Assembly: GCA_030446525.1 (NCBI GenBank)
Contig: JAUJNC010000008.1
Location: 1-60,198, forward strand
Direction: 5' to 3'
Length of the DNA: 60,198 nt
DNA from: Armatimonadaceae bacterium
GTDB lineage: Bacteria; Armatimonadota; Armatimonadia; Armatimonadales; Armatimonadaceae
The stretch's first letter is position 1. Each line of letters begins with the position of its first letter. The translations under genes and the position numbers were made by a program. The notes below the pieces were generated by a model. It made no database searches, was not told the origin of the DNA, and saw only the letters and a list, made by a program, of their open reading frames with translations. Positions 8,405-22,112 of the stretch are shown here, one piece after another.

Positions 8405-11400
8405 GTGCGGTTCCGGTGGGTCATCGCGGGGTTGCTGGTTGCGTTCGGCGCGGCGCTGCTGCCGGGGCGGGCGCACGCGAGCACGCCGCTATACCTATTC
8501 CACGACGCGGCGCGTGTTAAAGTGGGCATCCTGATCATTGACTCCACGGAGTTCGATTTCAGGACATCGGTGCCGAGCGGCTCCCGGGTGGTCCGGAAAA
8601 TACGGCCCCCTACCTTTTCTACCTTGCGGACGCGCGCACGGATGTAAAGCCGCTGAACTGGGAGTTCATCCCGCTGGCGCCCAAGACGGTGACGGAGGTT
8701 CGGGACGCTGGGTTAGGCGGGATCCGGGGCGCCCGTACACGCTGGGGCAGAATGTCAACAAGAACATGGCGGCGTACTGGGAGGTGTTCCTTTCCAGGGC
8801 GTCGCTGGACAGATGCTGCAGTTCGACCTGCTGTTCATCGCGAACCACCGCGACACCAAGTTCAGTGGCGTCGAGCGCGAGAAGCTGCGCAAGCTGGTGG
8901 ACGCGGGCGGGATCATCTGGATCGAGGACTCGGCGGGGATGCGCATCCGCCCCGATGGGCCTTTCTTCCTGGATGAAGAGCAGTTCCGCGGCGGGGGGCG
9001 GGTCGCCGGCGGACGCCGGGCCGGAGATCTATGCGCCGAACCACCCGCTGCTGAACACGCCGTACCGGCTGAGCATCGAGGAAGATCGCGAACCTGGGCG
9101 ACAAGAACTACGGCGACTACTACATCAGCGCATTCACGGACGCGGAGCTTCAGAACTCGACGCAGCCCATCAACCGGGCACGGAAGGCACCGAGCCGCCG
9201 AACCCCGAGGTGCTGATCAACATCATCGGGAACCGCGCCGCGCCGCAGTATGGTGGCCCGAACGGCCTCCATCTGCCCTATGTCGCCGCGGGCAATTACC
9301 GGATCGGGCGCCGTTATCGCCACGGCCGGCGACATCGGCGATGACATCAACATCCCGGTGGGGGGCACCGTTCGCGCCAATCGCGGCGCGTTCAGTGGCG
9401 AGAACCTGCAAGGCGGCGTCCACCGGCGATCTGAAGTTTGTGTACAATCTGGTCGCCTGGGGCGGCGCCAACGACGAGCGGCGCAACGCCCGCCGCAGCG
9501 CCTCGACGTTCGAGGCCGTGGGCGCGCCGCTCCTGGCACGCTTCGACTTCACCGCCCCGCGCTTCCCCGCCGACGTTGTGGCCTCTGCGTCCGCGCCGCT
9601 GATCGTCAAGAATATCCTGTTCGTGTCCGGCGTTCAGAGCGGTAACGGGACGCTGCGCGCGTACGACACGCAACCCTACCGGGACGTGGACAACGACGGC
9701 AACCCGGACGATGGCGGCGCCGATCTGATCTTCGGGACGACTTACGATGAGATCTGGCGCGCGGAGGCAGGAGACCGTGGGTGGCGGAGGGGGCGGTGCT
9801 GCTCAGGTCAGCCGTCCTCGCCGACCTACGCCACCGTTGTCAACGCCGCCGGCCAGGCGCAGGTGATCTTCGTCACGCTGCCGGACGGGCGGCTGCAGGC
9901 GTACCAGGCGTTCCCGAATACGGGCAGCCGCCACCTCCGCGGCAGGCAACCTGCTGTACGCGACCCAGGCTCCCCAGGCAAACGGCGACTACCGGCCGGG
10001 TCCGGCCCCGTCCCCCATCTTCTACGAGGGGCGGGTCTACGTGACGGAACCGGACGGCCTGATCCGGTGCGTCAATGCGGTAGACAGGGACGCGCTCTGG
10101 ACACTCGTTCGACCGGGCAACGCCGCCGCCCGCGACGGCTCGTCCCGACCGGTCCCGCCACGGTGGGGTTCACCCGCCTTCAGGCCGGGGCGACGGGTTC
10201 CCGTCGCTCGAAGTCCCGGAGGCAACACGCTCGACCTGATGCTGTACCAGCCCGTCCAGGAAGGCACGGATGTCGGCCGCATCCTGCCCTACTGGCTCGG
10301 CGCGCGCAACGAGGTCATGGACACGCCGTCAACCCGACGACCTGGGTCTACTTCACCCGCATCGCCTCCAGCAACGGCCGCTACTACGTCGCCAAAGCCC
10401 CGCACCCCCGGGCCCGCCCGCAGGAGGTGACGGACCGTTCATTACGCCCGTGGCTCGCGTATACCAGGAGGAGCCCAACGCAACGCCTCCAGGACCGCCC
10501 GCCAGAACTACGGGGCGGGTCGGGGTTCTGAGGTGTCCCCCGCCCGGTTTTTGACGGTGGCGGACGCGCCGCCGGCGAGCGGCGGCCAGCTGGGCGGCAG
10601 GGTGCAGATCGTGGATGCGGGCGGCAACCCGCCGCCGGCGCCGACGACGCAGGAAGACAGGGACAACTTCATCGTGGCGGCGGACTACGACCTCCTGTAC
10701 GTCCCGGCGCAGGGGGGGTACCCCAAGCCGCCTAACTTGAACGGTGACGGGTCGCGCGACATCGGCCGCGTGCTGCGGATCGCTGGGGGGTATGGCAGCG
10801 GATTGGAAACCGTGGCGCTGTCGCCCGACGACCTGCTGATCTACTCTGCCCTCGAAACCGCCGCGGGCGGCTCTGGTCCGGGCTTGAGCGCCATCTACGC
10901 GACCAACGAGCAGACGTTCGGGCAGGGGGCCACCAAGACGCGCTGGCGCTTCACGTTGCACGGAGGCTCCGGTCCTGCTAATGTCCAGGTGGACGGCGCC
11001 TCCTTTATCGAACGGGCGCCGCTGCAGAACGCCCTTCAATTCAACCCTGATGCACCAGACCAAGCGGTTACCTTACCGCCGCAAGAAGTCCTAAGAGATC
11101 TCACAGACGTAGTAGCCGTAGGCGCGCCCATCACCACCAATGACGGTATATCCTATGTCCTGGCAAGTGCAAGCTCAGCGGCGAATGGTGGGCCTAACTC
11201 CGTATCGGTGCTGATGGCGTTTCGGACGAACCAGACGGTAACTCTGAACGTGGGTCCGATGCAGCAATCGCCCCCGCCCGTCGTCAAGCAGCTGGATGCG
11301 GCCAGCGGCAACATCGTCCAGCTTCAGCCGAACCAGTACACCGCGGATTATGCGCGCGGCAGGATCACGATCACGAACTTCCAGTCGACCGGGAACGCTG

Positions 11401-13334
11401 CCTCGGCATCGCAGTCGTTCGTGGTGACAGCGACCCCGGCGGGTCAAGGCGCGCCGGTGACGCAGGTCCACGCGCCCCTGAACTCGACGTTCGGTGACGA
11501 CTTCACGCCGCTGCTGTGGTACTACGTGCTGCCGGGCGCGCCCAGGTCATCGCCGACATTGATCGGGGATTACATCTACTTCAATCAGGTAAGGGGAGGA
11601 ACGACCGCCATCACGGCAGTGGATGCGAACCCCGGGCTGAACGATCCGACGGTGAAGCGCGGACAGCAGATCATCAACGTCGCCGCGACACTCAATGACG
11701 TGCCGCAAAAGCTGAACCACGTCCGATGGAATCAGCCTCTTGTGGGATCGGCCAACGGCCAGCCGGCTCCGGTTAACGGGCTGGCGGCTCCCGTCGGCGC
11801 GCAGGGGACGCTGGTCGTGAACACGGACCAGGGGCCGTTCGCGTTCGAGGACGCCATCACCCTCGTCGCCGACGCCAAGCGCGTGATCGAGGCGAGGGCG
11901 GACGGCTCGGCGGTCTGGGCGCTGGACTCCACGGTCAAGCAGAAGGTCGCGGGCGGCGAAGCGCCGGTCTACATCCCGGACCCGGCGAATCCGGGCGGAG
12001 ATCCCATCCTGGCCAATCCGGGCGCCACCGGCCGTGTGGTCGAGGAGCGCAAGTCGATCTCCAAACCGTCCACGGCCCGGCGCCTGTCCCAGGCCGACCT
12101 GCTGATCGCCGACACGGGCAACAACCGCGTGGTGCGGGTCGATCGCGCGGGCAAGGTGCTCTGGGACCTGGAGAAGATCAACGACATCTACAAGATCCTG
12201 GCCAGCGGCGACCCCGTGACCCTGAACAACCCGACCGACGTCCAGTTCTGGACGGTCTACAATTACGGTCCGCAGGGGCAGGTCACCGGCTATGAGGCCC
12301 ACTACCTGGTGGCCGACGCCGGCAACTTCCGCCTGGTCGAGGTCGTGGACTTCTACGACGCGCAAGGGCGGGTACGAAACCTCCCCGTACCCGGCGGCCC
12401 GGACCAGCCCGGCGAGCGCGTGCTGATCTGGACCACGCGCACGGGCTCCCGGGAAGGGCGGCGCCTGCGCTACCAGAGCGTCGAGCGCTTCGTCATCGAG
12501 CAGACCCTTCCCGGCGGCGAACGACGCCGGCTGCCTGTTGTGGTGGCGGTGGTGGGGAACATACGCGCCACGGGCACGGACGCCACGGCGACCTCCGACT
12601 TCACCGGCGGCGCGCTCGTCCAGGTGACATACAACCCGTACAACACGGTCTTCTACAACGCGAACGGGGCGGCGCTACCGCCCGTATGGGGGCCGCCGAA
12701 CGGGGCGAACCCGGTGATCTCGACGGAACCGGCGGACAACGGCCTGATCGGGTCCTCGATCGACGACCTGGTGATGCCCGACGGCGTCACCGTCAAGCGG
12801 ATCACCCGGCCGCTGTACTTCCAGCAGCTGACGCTGCCCAATGCCGCCGGTGGCGAGCGGCGCGTGTACCTGGTCTGCGATGCCGAGGGCGTTTACGAGA
12901 TCGAGCCGCGGCAGGTGGGTAACCGGGTCGTCCGCCAGGTCATCTGGTACTTCAGGCAGGAAGAATATAACGCCATGAACGCCACTGCTCCGGTGGCTGG
13001 CGGCGCGCCGCGGCTCGCGGGGGCTAGCGCAGCCGACCAGCTCCCGCGCTTCCTGCCGTCCTCGGTGCGGCGGCTGCCGAGCGGCAACTACCTGATCACC
13101 AACTCGTTCACAGGGGCATCCCCGGCGTTCGAAAACGGCCAGTTCCTGGGCGAGGTGTTTGAAGTCGATCCTGCTGCTTACCGTAACGCCGAGCGGGGCT
13201 TCCGCGGGGGAGACTTCGCCGGCTTCAGCGTGCCGAGGATCGTCGCCGGCGCCAACGGGTACCGGCAGCAGATGGGCGACGCGGGAAATACCAGTATATT
13301 GGAACAACCGCTGTTCTCCGACCGTCTGTTTTAA
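8405..13334 (+). CDS. Giant secreted beta-propeller protein 1, PilY1-analogue candidate (frame broken)
   Basis: Reads as one gene of about 1,640 residues with frame changes at about 8.59, 8.73, 8.81, 9.0-9.4, 9.77-10.3 and 10.5 kb; the last 2.8 kb (10533-13334) is open. A signal peptide (MRFRWVIAGLLVAFGAALLP, cut near RAHA) starts it. An ATG at 8398 has a better-placed AGAGG but is one base out of frame. Near 8813-8990 there is a Rossmann-like segment (LLFIANHRDTKF, LRKLVDAGGIIWIEDSAG) resembling DUF4159/VWA-like folds. Propeller-like repeats follow: FVSGVQSGNGTLRAYDTQ, GRVYVTEPDGLIRCVNAV, LLIADTGNNRVVRVD and YLVADAGNFRLVEV, the last two NHL-like. A DVDNDGNPDD calcium-loop-like motif lies at 9683-9712. 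Its place after PilV/W/X-like genes is where PilY1 is found. The PilY1 equivalence is inferred from position and architecture, not sequence identity. Confidence 0.6.
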
Positions 13335-13343
13335 ATAGGTAGG

Positions 13344-13457
13344 CCCCCACCCCCTGCCCCCTCCCCCTAATGGGGGATTCTCCCAGGGCGTTCTTGGTGT
13401 GCCCTGAGCCGCCACAGGAACCTTTTCTCCCCCTCCCCCTTAATGGGGGTGGGGGAG
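13344..13457. repeat. C/G-run palindromic intergenic repeat, two copies
   Basis: The gap between the two propeller genes holds two related units, each a run of C blocks, TAAT or TTAAT, then a run of G. The second (13427-13457) is a near-perfect hairpin: CTCCCCCTCCCCC, loop TTAAT, GGGGGTGGGGGAG, one mismatch in 13 bp. The first copy is 13344-13376. Similar elements occur at 21952-22010, 41172-41220 and 58151-58216. The hairpin ends 26 bases before the next ATG and could act as a transcription boundary or G-quadruplex former. Confidence 0.7.
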
Positions 13458-13483
13458 CAACTTTCACGGAAGTTCACTATACA

Positions 13484-16400
13484 ATGAAGTCCCGGTTCAC
13501 ACATATGCTTTTACCCATGCGCAGCTTTCCGGCCGTTCTGGTTTCCGCAGCTCTGACGCTCGCCGTCGGCGCACGTGTCGCTCGGGCGCAGACCCCGCCG
13601 TTCCCGACGCCGAACCAGACAAACCCATTCCCCCAAGAACCACCACGATAACCAGAACACCGGCCACGCCGTCGAGGAACCGTACTGGGGCGTCACGAAC
13701 GGCGCGGCGGGAGTGGAGTGTGCCGGTAGACGCGCGCCGCTTCGGCCGCAATGGCTGGGTCTTCCCGCGCGAAGCCGCAGACGCCAATGCCCCGGGAACG
13801 TTCCCGCTGAGGCCGGCCATCGAGATCGACGACGCCCCCGGCGCCGGGCACGATCGCCAACGGCTTTGCCGTGGTGAACCCGACGGTGGCGGAGGATTTC
13901 GTCGGGGTTGGCTGCACCGCCGCGCCCGCCGTGGGGCGGGGGCGACCCCACCGCCACCTTCACCTGGCGGCCGAACATCCCGGGGCCTGCCGATCAGGGA
14001 CACGGTACGCTATCTATGTATGTGGATCCCGGCCAAAAGGGCTCCCGTCGCGGGGACGCCGGACGAACAGCGCATACCGGATGCCCGCTACACAGTCCGG
14101 TATACGCTGAGGATCAGGCCGGGACCTGCAGGACTCGTCACCGCACTCTGGGACCTTACTTCGTCGATCAGAATGCCGCCTCCGGGTACTACCGCTTCGG
14201 GAAGAAGATGATTCCATCCGTTCTTCCCGTTCTACTCGGGCCGGCCGGCCGGGGAGGAACCGGAGATCGTGCTGGACAACACGACCGAGGACGGGCGGCC
14301 CGGAACCCCGGTCATCGCGGACGCCATCCGGGCGCGGCGGCAGTTCGATGTCGTGGGGGCCACGCCGACGGTGACGGCGCGCCACGGCGGGCGCCTCCCT
14401 TGCCGGCGGGCGGCAGCCCGCTGCCGGGCCTGGGTATGACGCCACCGCTTCACCGCCGACCCGACCGGGGTCGATCCGTCGCTGGTTTCGACGCTGTTCC
14501 AGGGGCCGCGGGCGTTCGTGGACACCAGCATTCTGGTGTCCGCCGACGCGACTATCAACAACCTGTATCCGGCACCGCTGTTCTCGCAGATGCAGGTGCT
14601 TGTCCCACGCACCGAGTTCATCGCCGATCCCGAGGTGGGCGTCCCCAACGCCGAGAGGACCGGAACCAAGTCCATCCAGGTCGGTGCGGTGTACGCGCTC
14701 GACTGGCTGACCGGCACGCCCTTGTGGCGCTTCCCGGACCGATCGTTCCTCCCCGGCGGCGCGCGTAACCCGCTTGTTGCGGCGAACACGCCGCTGATCC
14801 CCGGCATCGCCGGCAGGGACAAGGACGGCGACGGCGCCATCGAGGATGACGAGGTCTTCATCGTCGGGCGGGGGAACAACGCCGGCGGCGGCCTGTCCGG
14901 CTCGATCACCTTCGCGCCGCGGGTGCCGGTGCGGGGCGCCTACACCCGGCGCAACCCGGACGATACCTTCACGCCGGTCGCGATCGGCAGCGAGGCCGGC
15001 GTGGGGTTCAAGGCCCTGGCCTTCGTCGGTTCGAACAACGGGGTGGTCTACGCCCTCGACGCGTACGGCAACAATGACAATGCTTACGCCAACCCCGCGG
15101 CCGGTCAGGTCTTCGGCACCTTTACCTCGGGCACGACCAACGTGATCTGGACCTTCTCCAGCGCGCCGTTCCGCGGGTTCCGCGAAGGGGCGGCTAACCG
15201 GGAGGAGACGCGGCAGCAATACAACCGGCTGCTCCAGGAGCTCGTCCCCGAGACCGGGCCGTTCGGCGCCTCTGCGCCCGTGGTGGCCTGGGCAAACCCG
15301 GCGCTCGACAACACCGATGCCGGCGAGCAGCGCCTTTTCATCGGCAACGGGAACGGCGTGCTGTACGCGATGGGCGCGGCCGTTGATGCGGGCGCCGGCG
15401 GGGCGCTGCCGGTCGCGAAGCAGCCGACCTGGTGGTTCGAGGCGGAAGGCTCGATCTCGGCGACGCCGGCCGTATCGGCTTTCGCGCTCGACACGAAGAT
15501 CGAGCGCGCCCCCGGCCAGCCGCCCATACTCCGGCGCGGCGTGTACTTCACCTCGGCGGAAGGCCGCGTTTACTGCGTGGACTGGGAAGGGCCGAAAGAC
15601 AAAAGGGCCGGCTCTGGCTCGGGCGATTTCCTGAACTACGGCGGCACGCCGGAGAGCGCCGTCGCGCTCAACGACAACTACCGATTCCACAACGATCTGT
15701 CGACCGCACCGAACGCGCTCCCGGACGGTACCGAGGGCAGGGTGCGCCCGCGCTGGGTGTTCCCGAACCGTTACGTGGACGTCAACGCCCAGGACAACAG
15801 AATCGACGGTCCCAGCGATCCCGCTCCGGGTACGGGGGTTTCGCTGGCCCGGCCGTCGAGGCTCGGGCCGATCTACTCCGCGCCTGCCTTGATGGATTTT
15901 CCGGCCCCGGCGAACGCGAACAACCCGGACGGATACAGGCACTTTGTGGTGGTGACCGCGAACGATCCGACGTCGAGCGGTTCCACTGTCAACGGTAAGG
16001 TGTATCTTCTGGATGCGGCCGGCGATAGTCGCAGCGTCCTGACCAACCCGACCAATGTGGGCGGCGTCGCCGTCTCCCACCCGGAGGACCGCTACGCGCC
16101 GAACGCCGTGCTCGGCAACGCCGCGCCGGTCTGGATGTACCGCTTCCAGTACGGCACGAACACCACCCCGCAGACCTACCCGGTCACCGCGGCGGCCGAA
16201 ACCGCGCCCTCGCGCCGGTCCCGGCCCACCGTGTTCGTGGGCGGCCTGGGCCGCCTCTACGCCATCGACATAGATCCCGCCACCAACGTCTTTGTGCGCT
16301 GGCCGGCCGCGGGCGGCGCGATCCCGGGCCCGGCGCCGACACCGGCGCCCACCCCTCCCGTAGACGATATCGATCCGCTCACGCCGAACCCGAACGTCCC

Positions 16401-19400
16401 GGCAGCTCTGCAGAATCGGCCCGTCCTGGCGCGTACCACGATCCCGGGCTCGCAAAGCGGAGATACCTCGCGCGTGGACGGTATGGTCGTCTCGGGCGGG
16501 CCCCTTCAGAATCGTGGCGATGTGCCCGACCCGACCTGGAACCCGACCGGGACGGCGGTCAACCAGGATATCGATGACCCGCTGACGGAGCCGGCCCAGC
16601 CGGGAGATCCGCCCACGTTCCAGTACCCGGCGCTGTTCGTCACGACGGCGGGAGGTTTCCTGCACGAACTCTCCACGAACACCGAAGGGGAGGACATGTC
16701 GAATGGCTCGGCTGAGAGCAGCACGCTTGGCTGGGCTTTGACCTCGGACCAGGACCGGCTCAACGAGGACCATGTGTATCTCGACGGCACCCGGGGGCCC
16801 GGCGGGCCGTCGGGCCCCTCGATCGTCACCAACGCGGTCTTCGTGGGGCGCGACCCGTTCAACCCCGCCGCCGCTCCCGTGACGCTTCCGTTGAGGCCGC
16901 GGCCGCTCCCAGACGCAGCTGCGCACACGGGCCAATCGGGCTTCCCGCTCAACGCCAACGGGCTCTTCTACAACCCGGACCCGGCCGCTCCGGCGCAGGA
17001 CAGACAGGAAGCCGTCCTTCTCCGTCTGCCCTACGGCCCCTCCGGTCCCACGCAGCTCGGCAGCAACGTGGCATGGGTCTTCTCCGGCGGGCCGGACGGG
17101 GTGACCTACGCGTACACGCCCGGCATCTTCAACGGCGGCGGCGGCACCAGCGGCCCCGGCGGACGGCCGGTTCTGACAGACAGGGAGCGGCGCTACCTCG
17201 CCGGCGACCCGAAGGTCGACATCTTCGATGCCGCCGATTTCCAGACCCTGCAGCAGGCGGCTCAGACCGGCAATGCCCTGCGCCCGAACCGCGACGGCAG
17301 TGTGCCCCCGGCGGGCGGGCAATCCATTCTGTCCCGCGCGGCCAAGGGTGAAAACAACTTCTTCGAGTGGGGCGAAACGATCTACATCGTCGCCTGGGAC
17401 CTGAACGCGCGCACGAGCCGGGCTCCTAACCTGGGTGAGGGATGGTATTCCGATCTCAATTCGGTGCGGATCACCATCACCAACCGCACGACCGGTGCGA
17501 CGGTGCTGACACGGGAAATCTCGCTTGCGACGAGGGAGGGTTCTAGTCCTCCGGATCCGGCGACCTATCCCTTCGACCCGTCCTACGTGGTCCCGCAGCC
17601 CCCGGCGGGCACGGATCTCAGCCAGGCGCCTCCACTGGGCGTGGCGTTCCTGAGGTTTACTCTGGATCAGGCGTCCACCACATCGCCGCAGACCCCCGGC
17701 GCGCACCTGGAGATACGGGTGACGCAGATCGTCAAGCAGAACGTGCCGAACCCAGGCGGGGGGGCGACCACGCGAACGCAGACGATCGGCAACAGCGGGG
17801 TCGGGGCGAACTCCCCGGCAATCCTGAACAACCTGGCGGTGGCCTTCGCCATTGCCAACCCGTTGTACGTGCAGGGGCTCCTGAGCGACACCAGGGGGGT
17901 TCTCGCCAACCCACGGTCCGCCAACCCGGACGGCGGGGCCAATAGCATCGGGCCGCGCTCCCACAACAAACAGCAGGTAGCGAATGCGCCGGGTGGCGAC
18001 GATCCCGACGAGGCGCCGGCCCAGTACAGCCAGGCGCTCGCCAACGGCAACCTTATCCAGCGCCGTAGCTTCCGGCCGTACCTGAACGCGCCCCTCACAG
18101 CAGGTGGCGTGCCGCAGCGCAACCCGCAGTACACGCAGCCGCTTCCCGGTGATCCGCAGTTCTATGTGCCGGTCGCGGCGAGCCTCGGGTATGTGGGGCA
18201 CGGTTCTCCCGGCTCGACGGGGGACAACCTGAACATCGGGAACCGGAGCCTGCTGCCCAACCTGAACAGGGTGCGCATCGCGCGGGCCGACCTGCTGTGG
18301 CGCTGGTGGCCGGGGCAGGTGCCGAATGCCGATGCCGACGTGCCCGGAAACCAGCGCACCACGCCGCCGGGTATGAGCGCGACGGGCGTCATCAACCCGC
18401 TGCCGTGGGAGGCGCCGCCGCCGGAGTCGCAGCCCTGGAAACGGTCCGGCGCGGGCGTCACCCCGAGCGGCGGCTCCACCACGGTGGCGACTAACCCGAG
18501 CGACGACTACACGGACATCCCGCGTATCAACATCGGGTCCAACAGCAGCGGCGGGGACCTGGTGAACACCAGCGGCACGCTGCCTACCCCGCTGCAAACG
18601 AACCGCGTGCGGATGGAAGTCAAGGTGCCGGCGTACCAGCCCGCGAACCTGGTCGCCATCGACAACCTGACTTCGACCTATGTCGCGCCCAACCTCCTGA
18701 GCAGCGGCGGGGCAGGGGGCACCCTGAACAACCTTCAGGGACCGGTGCAGCTGCCGCGCAACGTAACCGATCGCCAAATCCAGGCGGGCGGGCAGCCGGC
18801 CATCGTGCCCTTCGGGTACACGGCGCGCCTGATCGTCTACATCGACGCGAACAACAACGGGAAGCTGAACCTGGCGACGAACGTCGCGAACGCGAACTCG
18901 GGCATAGACCCCAACAACCCCGACATCGAGCGCCAGGGGACCGAGGAGGCGTACCGCGAGTTCGAGGTCTGGATGGGCGTGCCCGTCGACATGAAGCTGG
19001 TCGCCCAGGAGTCCCTCGTGGACCTGGGCACGCTGTCGCACGGCTTCGGCATGCAGAACGGCCTGCTGGGTTACAATAATACAGCCCTGCCGGTGGGGCT
19101 GCAGCAGGGCTTCTTCCCGCCGCTGCTCGGCCCGGTTCAGGGGGGATACAACCCGTTCTTCCAGAACTTCACGGTCCAGAACCGGGGCAACGTCAACCTG
19201 TACAACGTGCGCGCCGCGCAGCGCTATGTGGCCTATGACGCGCAGCGGCGGCCTTTCGTGCAGAGCCTGCTGATGCAGTCGGATGTCGTGAACCAGAGCT
19301 TCGGCATCGCGGCATTCGGCGCGGACCCGAACCCGGCCCTGAACGGCGTCACGCAGGTGGCGACGTCGCTGGATCCCAACCTCGACGAGTCCTGGAACAC

Positions 19401-21951
19401 CATCACCGGGGCGGCGGGTTACCCGGAGGTCTATGCGCAGTTCGCCGGCAAGCACACGCTGCACAAGGCGAAGCCGGACGCGGCGAACCCGACGCTGCTC
19501 AGCTTGCCGGACAGCCCGGAGAATGTTGTGCTACTGCCGGGGCAGATCGGCGTGCCGAAGGTGGGCGTTTCGGTGCCCATCGGGACGCCTGTCGGGACGT
19601 ACACGGCGCGGCTTCCCATCTTCGAGGACCACGACACGAACGTGGAGTACCAGCCTGCTCCCGTACTGGCGAACAACTCGATCGTGCCCGCCGGACCGTT
19701 GTACAACGGGCGCAATGACCAGCACCCCGGCGACGAGCCGATCCTGAGGGCGACGGGCCTCCCCGAGGCCACCTGGCGGCCGCGGCTGTATGACGAGACC
19801 ACCGGGCGGATCGAATACCTGCCGTCCACCGACCCGTCGCTCGAGCTCAAGGCGTCGGTACAGGAAAGCAGGCTCACCGGCCTGTTCGCGGACACACTCC
19901 TGCCGGGCGCGGCGGCGCCGAGGATCGTCTCCGGGCTGCTGCCGCCGGTAGACCTGTTCCCGCTGGGCAACAACAACCGGTACGCGTCGGCACTCACGCC
20001 CGCTGCCTACCGGTCGGCGGTGAACGGCTCGCTGCACACCTACTTCAGCCGCAACGCGACGGACGCCGGCGGTCCGAACGGGACTTCGGACGCCGATCCG
20101 GGCAGACCGTTCCGCCTGTTCCATTCGCACCTCGCCTGGAACACGGAGCTCGGCGTCTGGCAGGCCACGGCCCCCGGCCAGCCCATCAACGCCCCGGACG
20201 CCAACACGGGGCGGTGGTTCACCCAGCCCGCGGCCATCAACGCGGGCGGCGCCAATGCGTCGAACACGTCGCCGTTCGTCCTGCACGAGGTGCAAAGGGA
20301 CAGCAGCAGCGGCGCGGTCACGGGTGAGGCCGCCACGCTGTTCTGGCTGAACACGCAGGGCGCGTTCACGAGCGGGCAGGCGAGCGCCGTCTACTTCGCG
20401 ACGCTCGACGAGAACGGGATCCCGGGCACGCCGACGCCGTATCTGGCCCCGGCTAATCTCGACCCGTCGGTCCGCCGCTACGGGCCGAAGGCCGTGACGG
20501 TAAGCTCCAACGGGGGCGCGAAGGACACCCTGCTGCTGCTCTACTACGGCGGCATCAGCGGCCGCTGGTCGCTGTTCTACGGCGCGTCCGATCTTGACGG
20601 CGGGGCGCCGGGCGGGAATCCGAACCAGCGGCGCGAGCGCCAGCTGAGCATACCGGCCGCGCTCTCGTCCGCGTCCGAGCCGAGCGGCGTCTACCGGCTC
20701 GTACGGAACCCAAACAACCCGGGGGACACCATCCCCGTCGTGGACGTGTACTACACGGGCATCTCGCGGGCTAACCAGAATCCGGACGTCTACATGACGC
20801 GCTACCAGATCCAGCGGCGCGGCGAGGATGCGCGGCTCAGCCCCGTCCTGATGACGCGGGTCGACCGGGAGCGGCTGTCTGCGCCGGGGCGCGACCCGGA
20901 CTGGCACGGACGGCACATCTCGTGGTCGCGTTCCCTTGGCGGTGTGAATCGCGCTTTCTACCGGAGATCTACATTCAGCGGCGGGGTGGGCGTCTGAGCC
21001 GTTGCGCCCTGCCGGCGCTGTGGCAATGCGGAACGCCTGGCGCTACGACGACGCCACGGGGCTGCTGTACCAGAGGTTCCCCAACGACAACCCGGGTCCC
21101 GATCAGTCCATCGTCTATGGACCCGTCGGCGGGGACGGCAGCGCTTCCGCGGCCGGTTGACGCCGCGCGGGACCGACGTGTTGTACGCGAGCTACACGTC
21201 AGCAGACGTACTGCATCACGCAGGATACGGTCTGGACGCGGGCGTCCCGTGTTCTTCGACCAGACGCTGATGCCTTGCCACGACGCCGGAAAACGGCTAT
21301 GTGAACGTGGTGAATCGCCGGCCGTCCGGTGATGTGCCTGCGGACCGGCAGTGGATCGTCTGCAGAAGGGCGCGCTTGTGCCGCCGGGCGTCCACGCTGT
21401 ACTACACGACGCGTCGCGTGGGCGTGGATCTGAAGGGCGTCAACAGAGGCCGACGGCGGTATGAGAGAGACAATGAGTCGTTCTTGCTGACCGCGCCAGG
21501 GGGCAGGGTCAGCCAAAATCGCTGCCGTGAACATCGGCTCGACAACGGCGGGACCGTGCCGCACGATATAGACTTCGAAAAGGGCGGATCTATGTGCCGC
21601 CGAATTCGAGGGTCTGCCGTACCAGGTAACTTATACCGCGACGACGAGCGGCTCGCCCGCAGTCAACCGACGCTCTCAACCGGCAACAGGCACACTGGGC
21701 CGGGATCGACGAGGGGCGGCGCAGATGGTGTCGATGCAGCGCTCCGAGAGGCGGCGGTGGCCTTCCAGGACCTGTTCAACGGCAACAGCACCTCCTCGCA
21801 GCCCAGCGACCCTGGACCCGACGCTGCAGCCGGGGCGCGTGGCTGTTCTGACCAGCCCGCGCGACCGCACCTACGACATCTACCGGCAGACGATGGTCTC
21901 GTACTTCGAGTCGCCGTCGTACTCGGGTCTGCCGGATTCCGTAGGTCCTGA
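13484..21951 (+). CDS. Giant secreted beta-propeller protein 2 (about 2,800 residues; ends frame-broken)
   Basis: Starts at ATG 13484 with a signal peptide (SFPAVLVSAALTLAVGARVA then RAQT). The frame breaks several times between 13.65 and 14.5 kb, is uninterrupted from about 14.43 to 20.95 kb, and breaks again to about 21.95 kb; the exact stop is uncertain (TAG 21942 or TGA 21949). The open part shows PQQ/propeller-like repeats: VYALDWLTGTPLWRF, NNGVVYALDAYGNN, GVLYAMGAAVDAG, GRVYCVDWEG, KVYLLDAAGDS and GRLYAIDIDPATN. An EF-hand-like loop DKDGDGAIEDDE is coded at 14818-14853, and a looser one (DANNNGKLN) at 18844-18870. The C-terminal third looks like Ig/CARDB-type beta-sandwich sequence (FQNFTVQNRGNVNLYNV). 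A 5.4-kb reverse-strand frame over this gene is only a codon shadow. It is adjacent to pilM, so a surface or pilus-tip role is likely but inferred. Confidence 0.6.
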
Positions 21952-22010
21952 CCCCTGCCCTTCCCCACCTTCGTGGGTTCTGTTTCCCACACCGGGGAGA
22001 GGGGCAGGGG
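21952..22010. repeat. Palindromic C/G-run repeat before pilM
   Basis: Left arm CCCCTGCCCTTCCCC (21952-21966) and right arm GGGGAGAGGGGCAGGGG (21994-22010) form a long imperfect stem with a 27-base loop. It sits between the second propeller gene and pilM, and its layout matches the elements at 13344, 41172 and 58151. The remaining bases to 22112 hold no recognisable gene. Confidence 0.6.
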
Positions 22011-22112
22011 ACGTAAACTTGGACAGGCGTTGGGCGTCATGCCAGAATAGCGCCAGAAACCGGGCAGTTTTGCCGGGGCTCCGCCTCGCCCCGTTTGCGC
22101 GGAGAGCGCAGA

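Noticed and set aside
13470..13484. TATACAAT before the second propeller gene as a -10 box
   Set aside because: It overlaps the ATG itself, leaving no room for a leader or ribosome site.
14014..19464. A 1,816-residue open frame on the minus strand opposite the second propeller gene
   Set aside because: Arg/Gly/Val-rich with no recognisable domain; it is the mirror of GC-rich codons of the plus-strand gene, which has signal peptide and propeller repeats.
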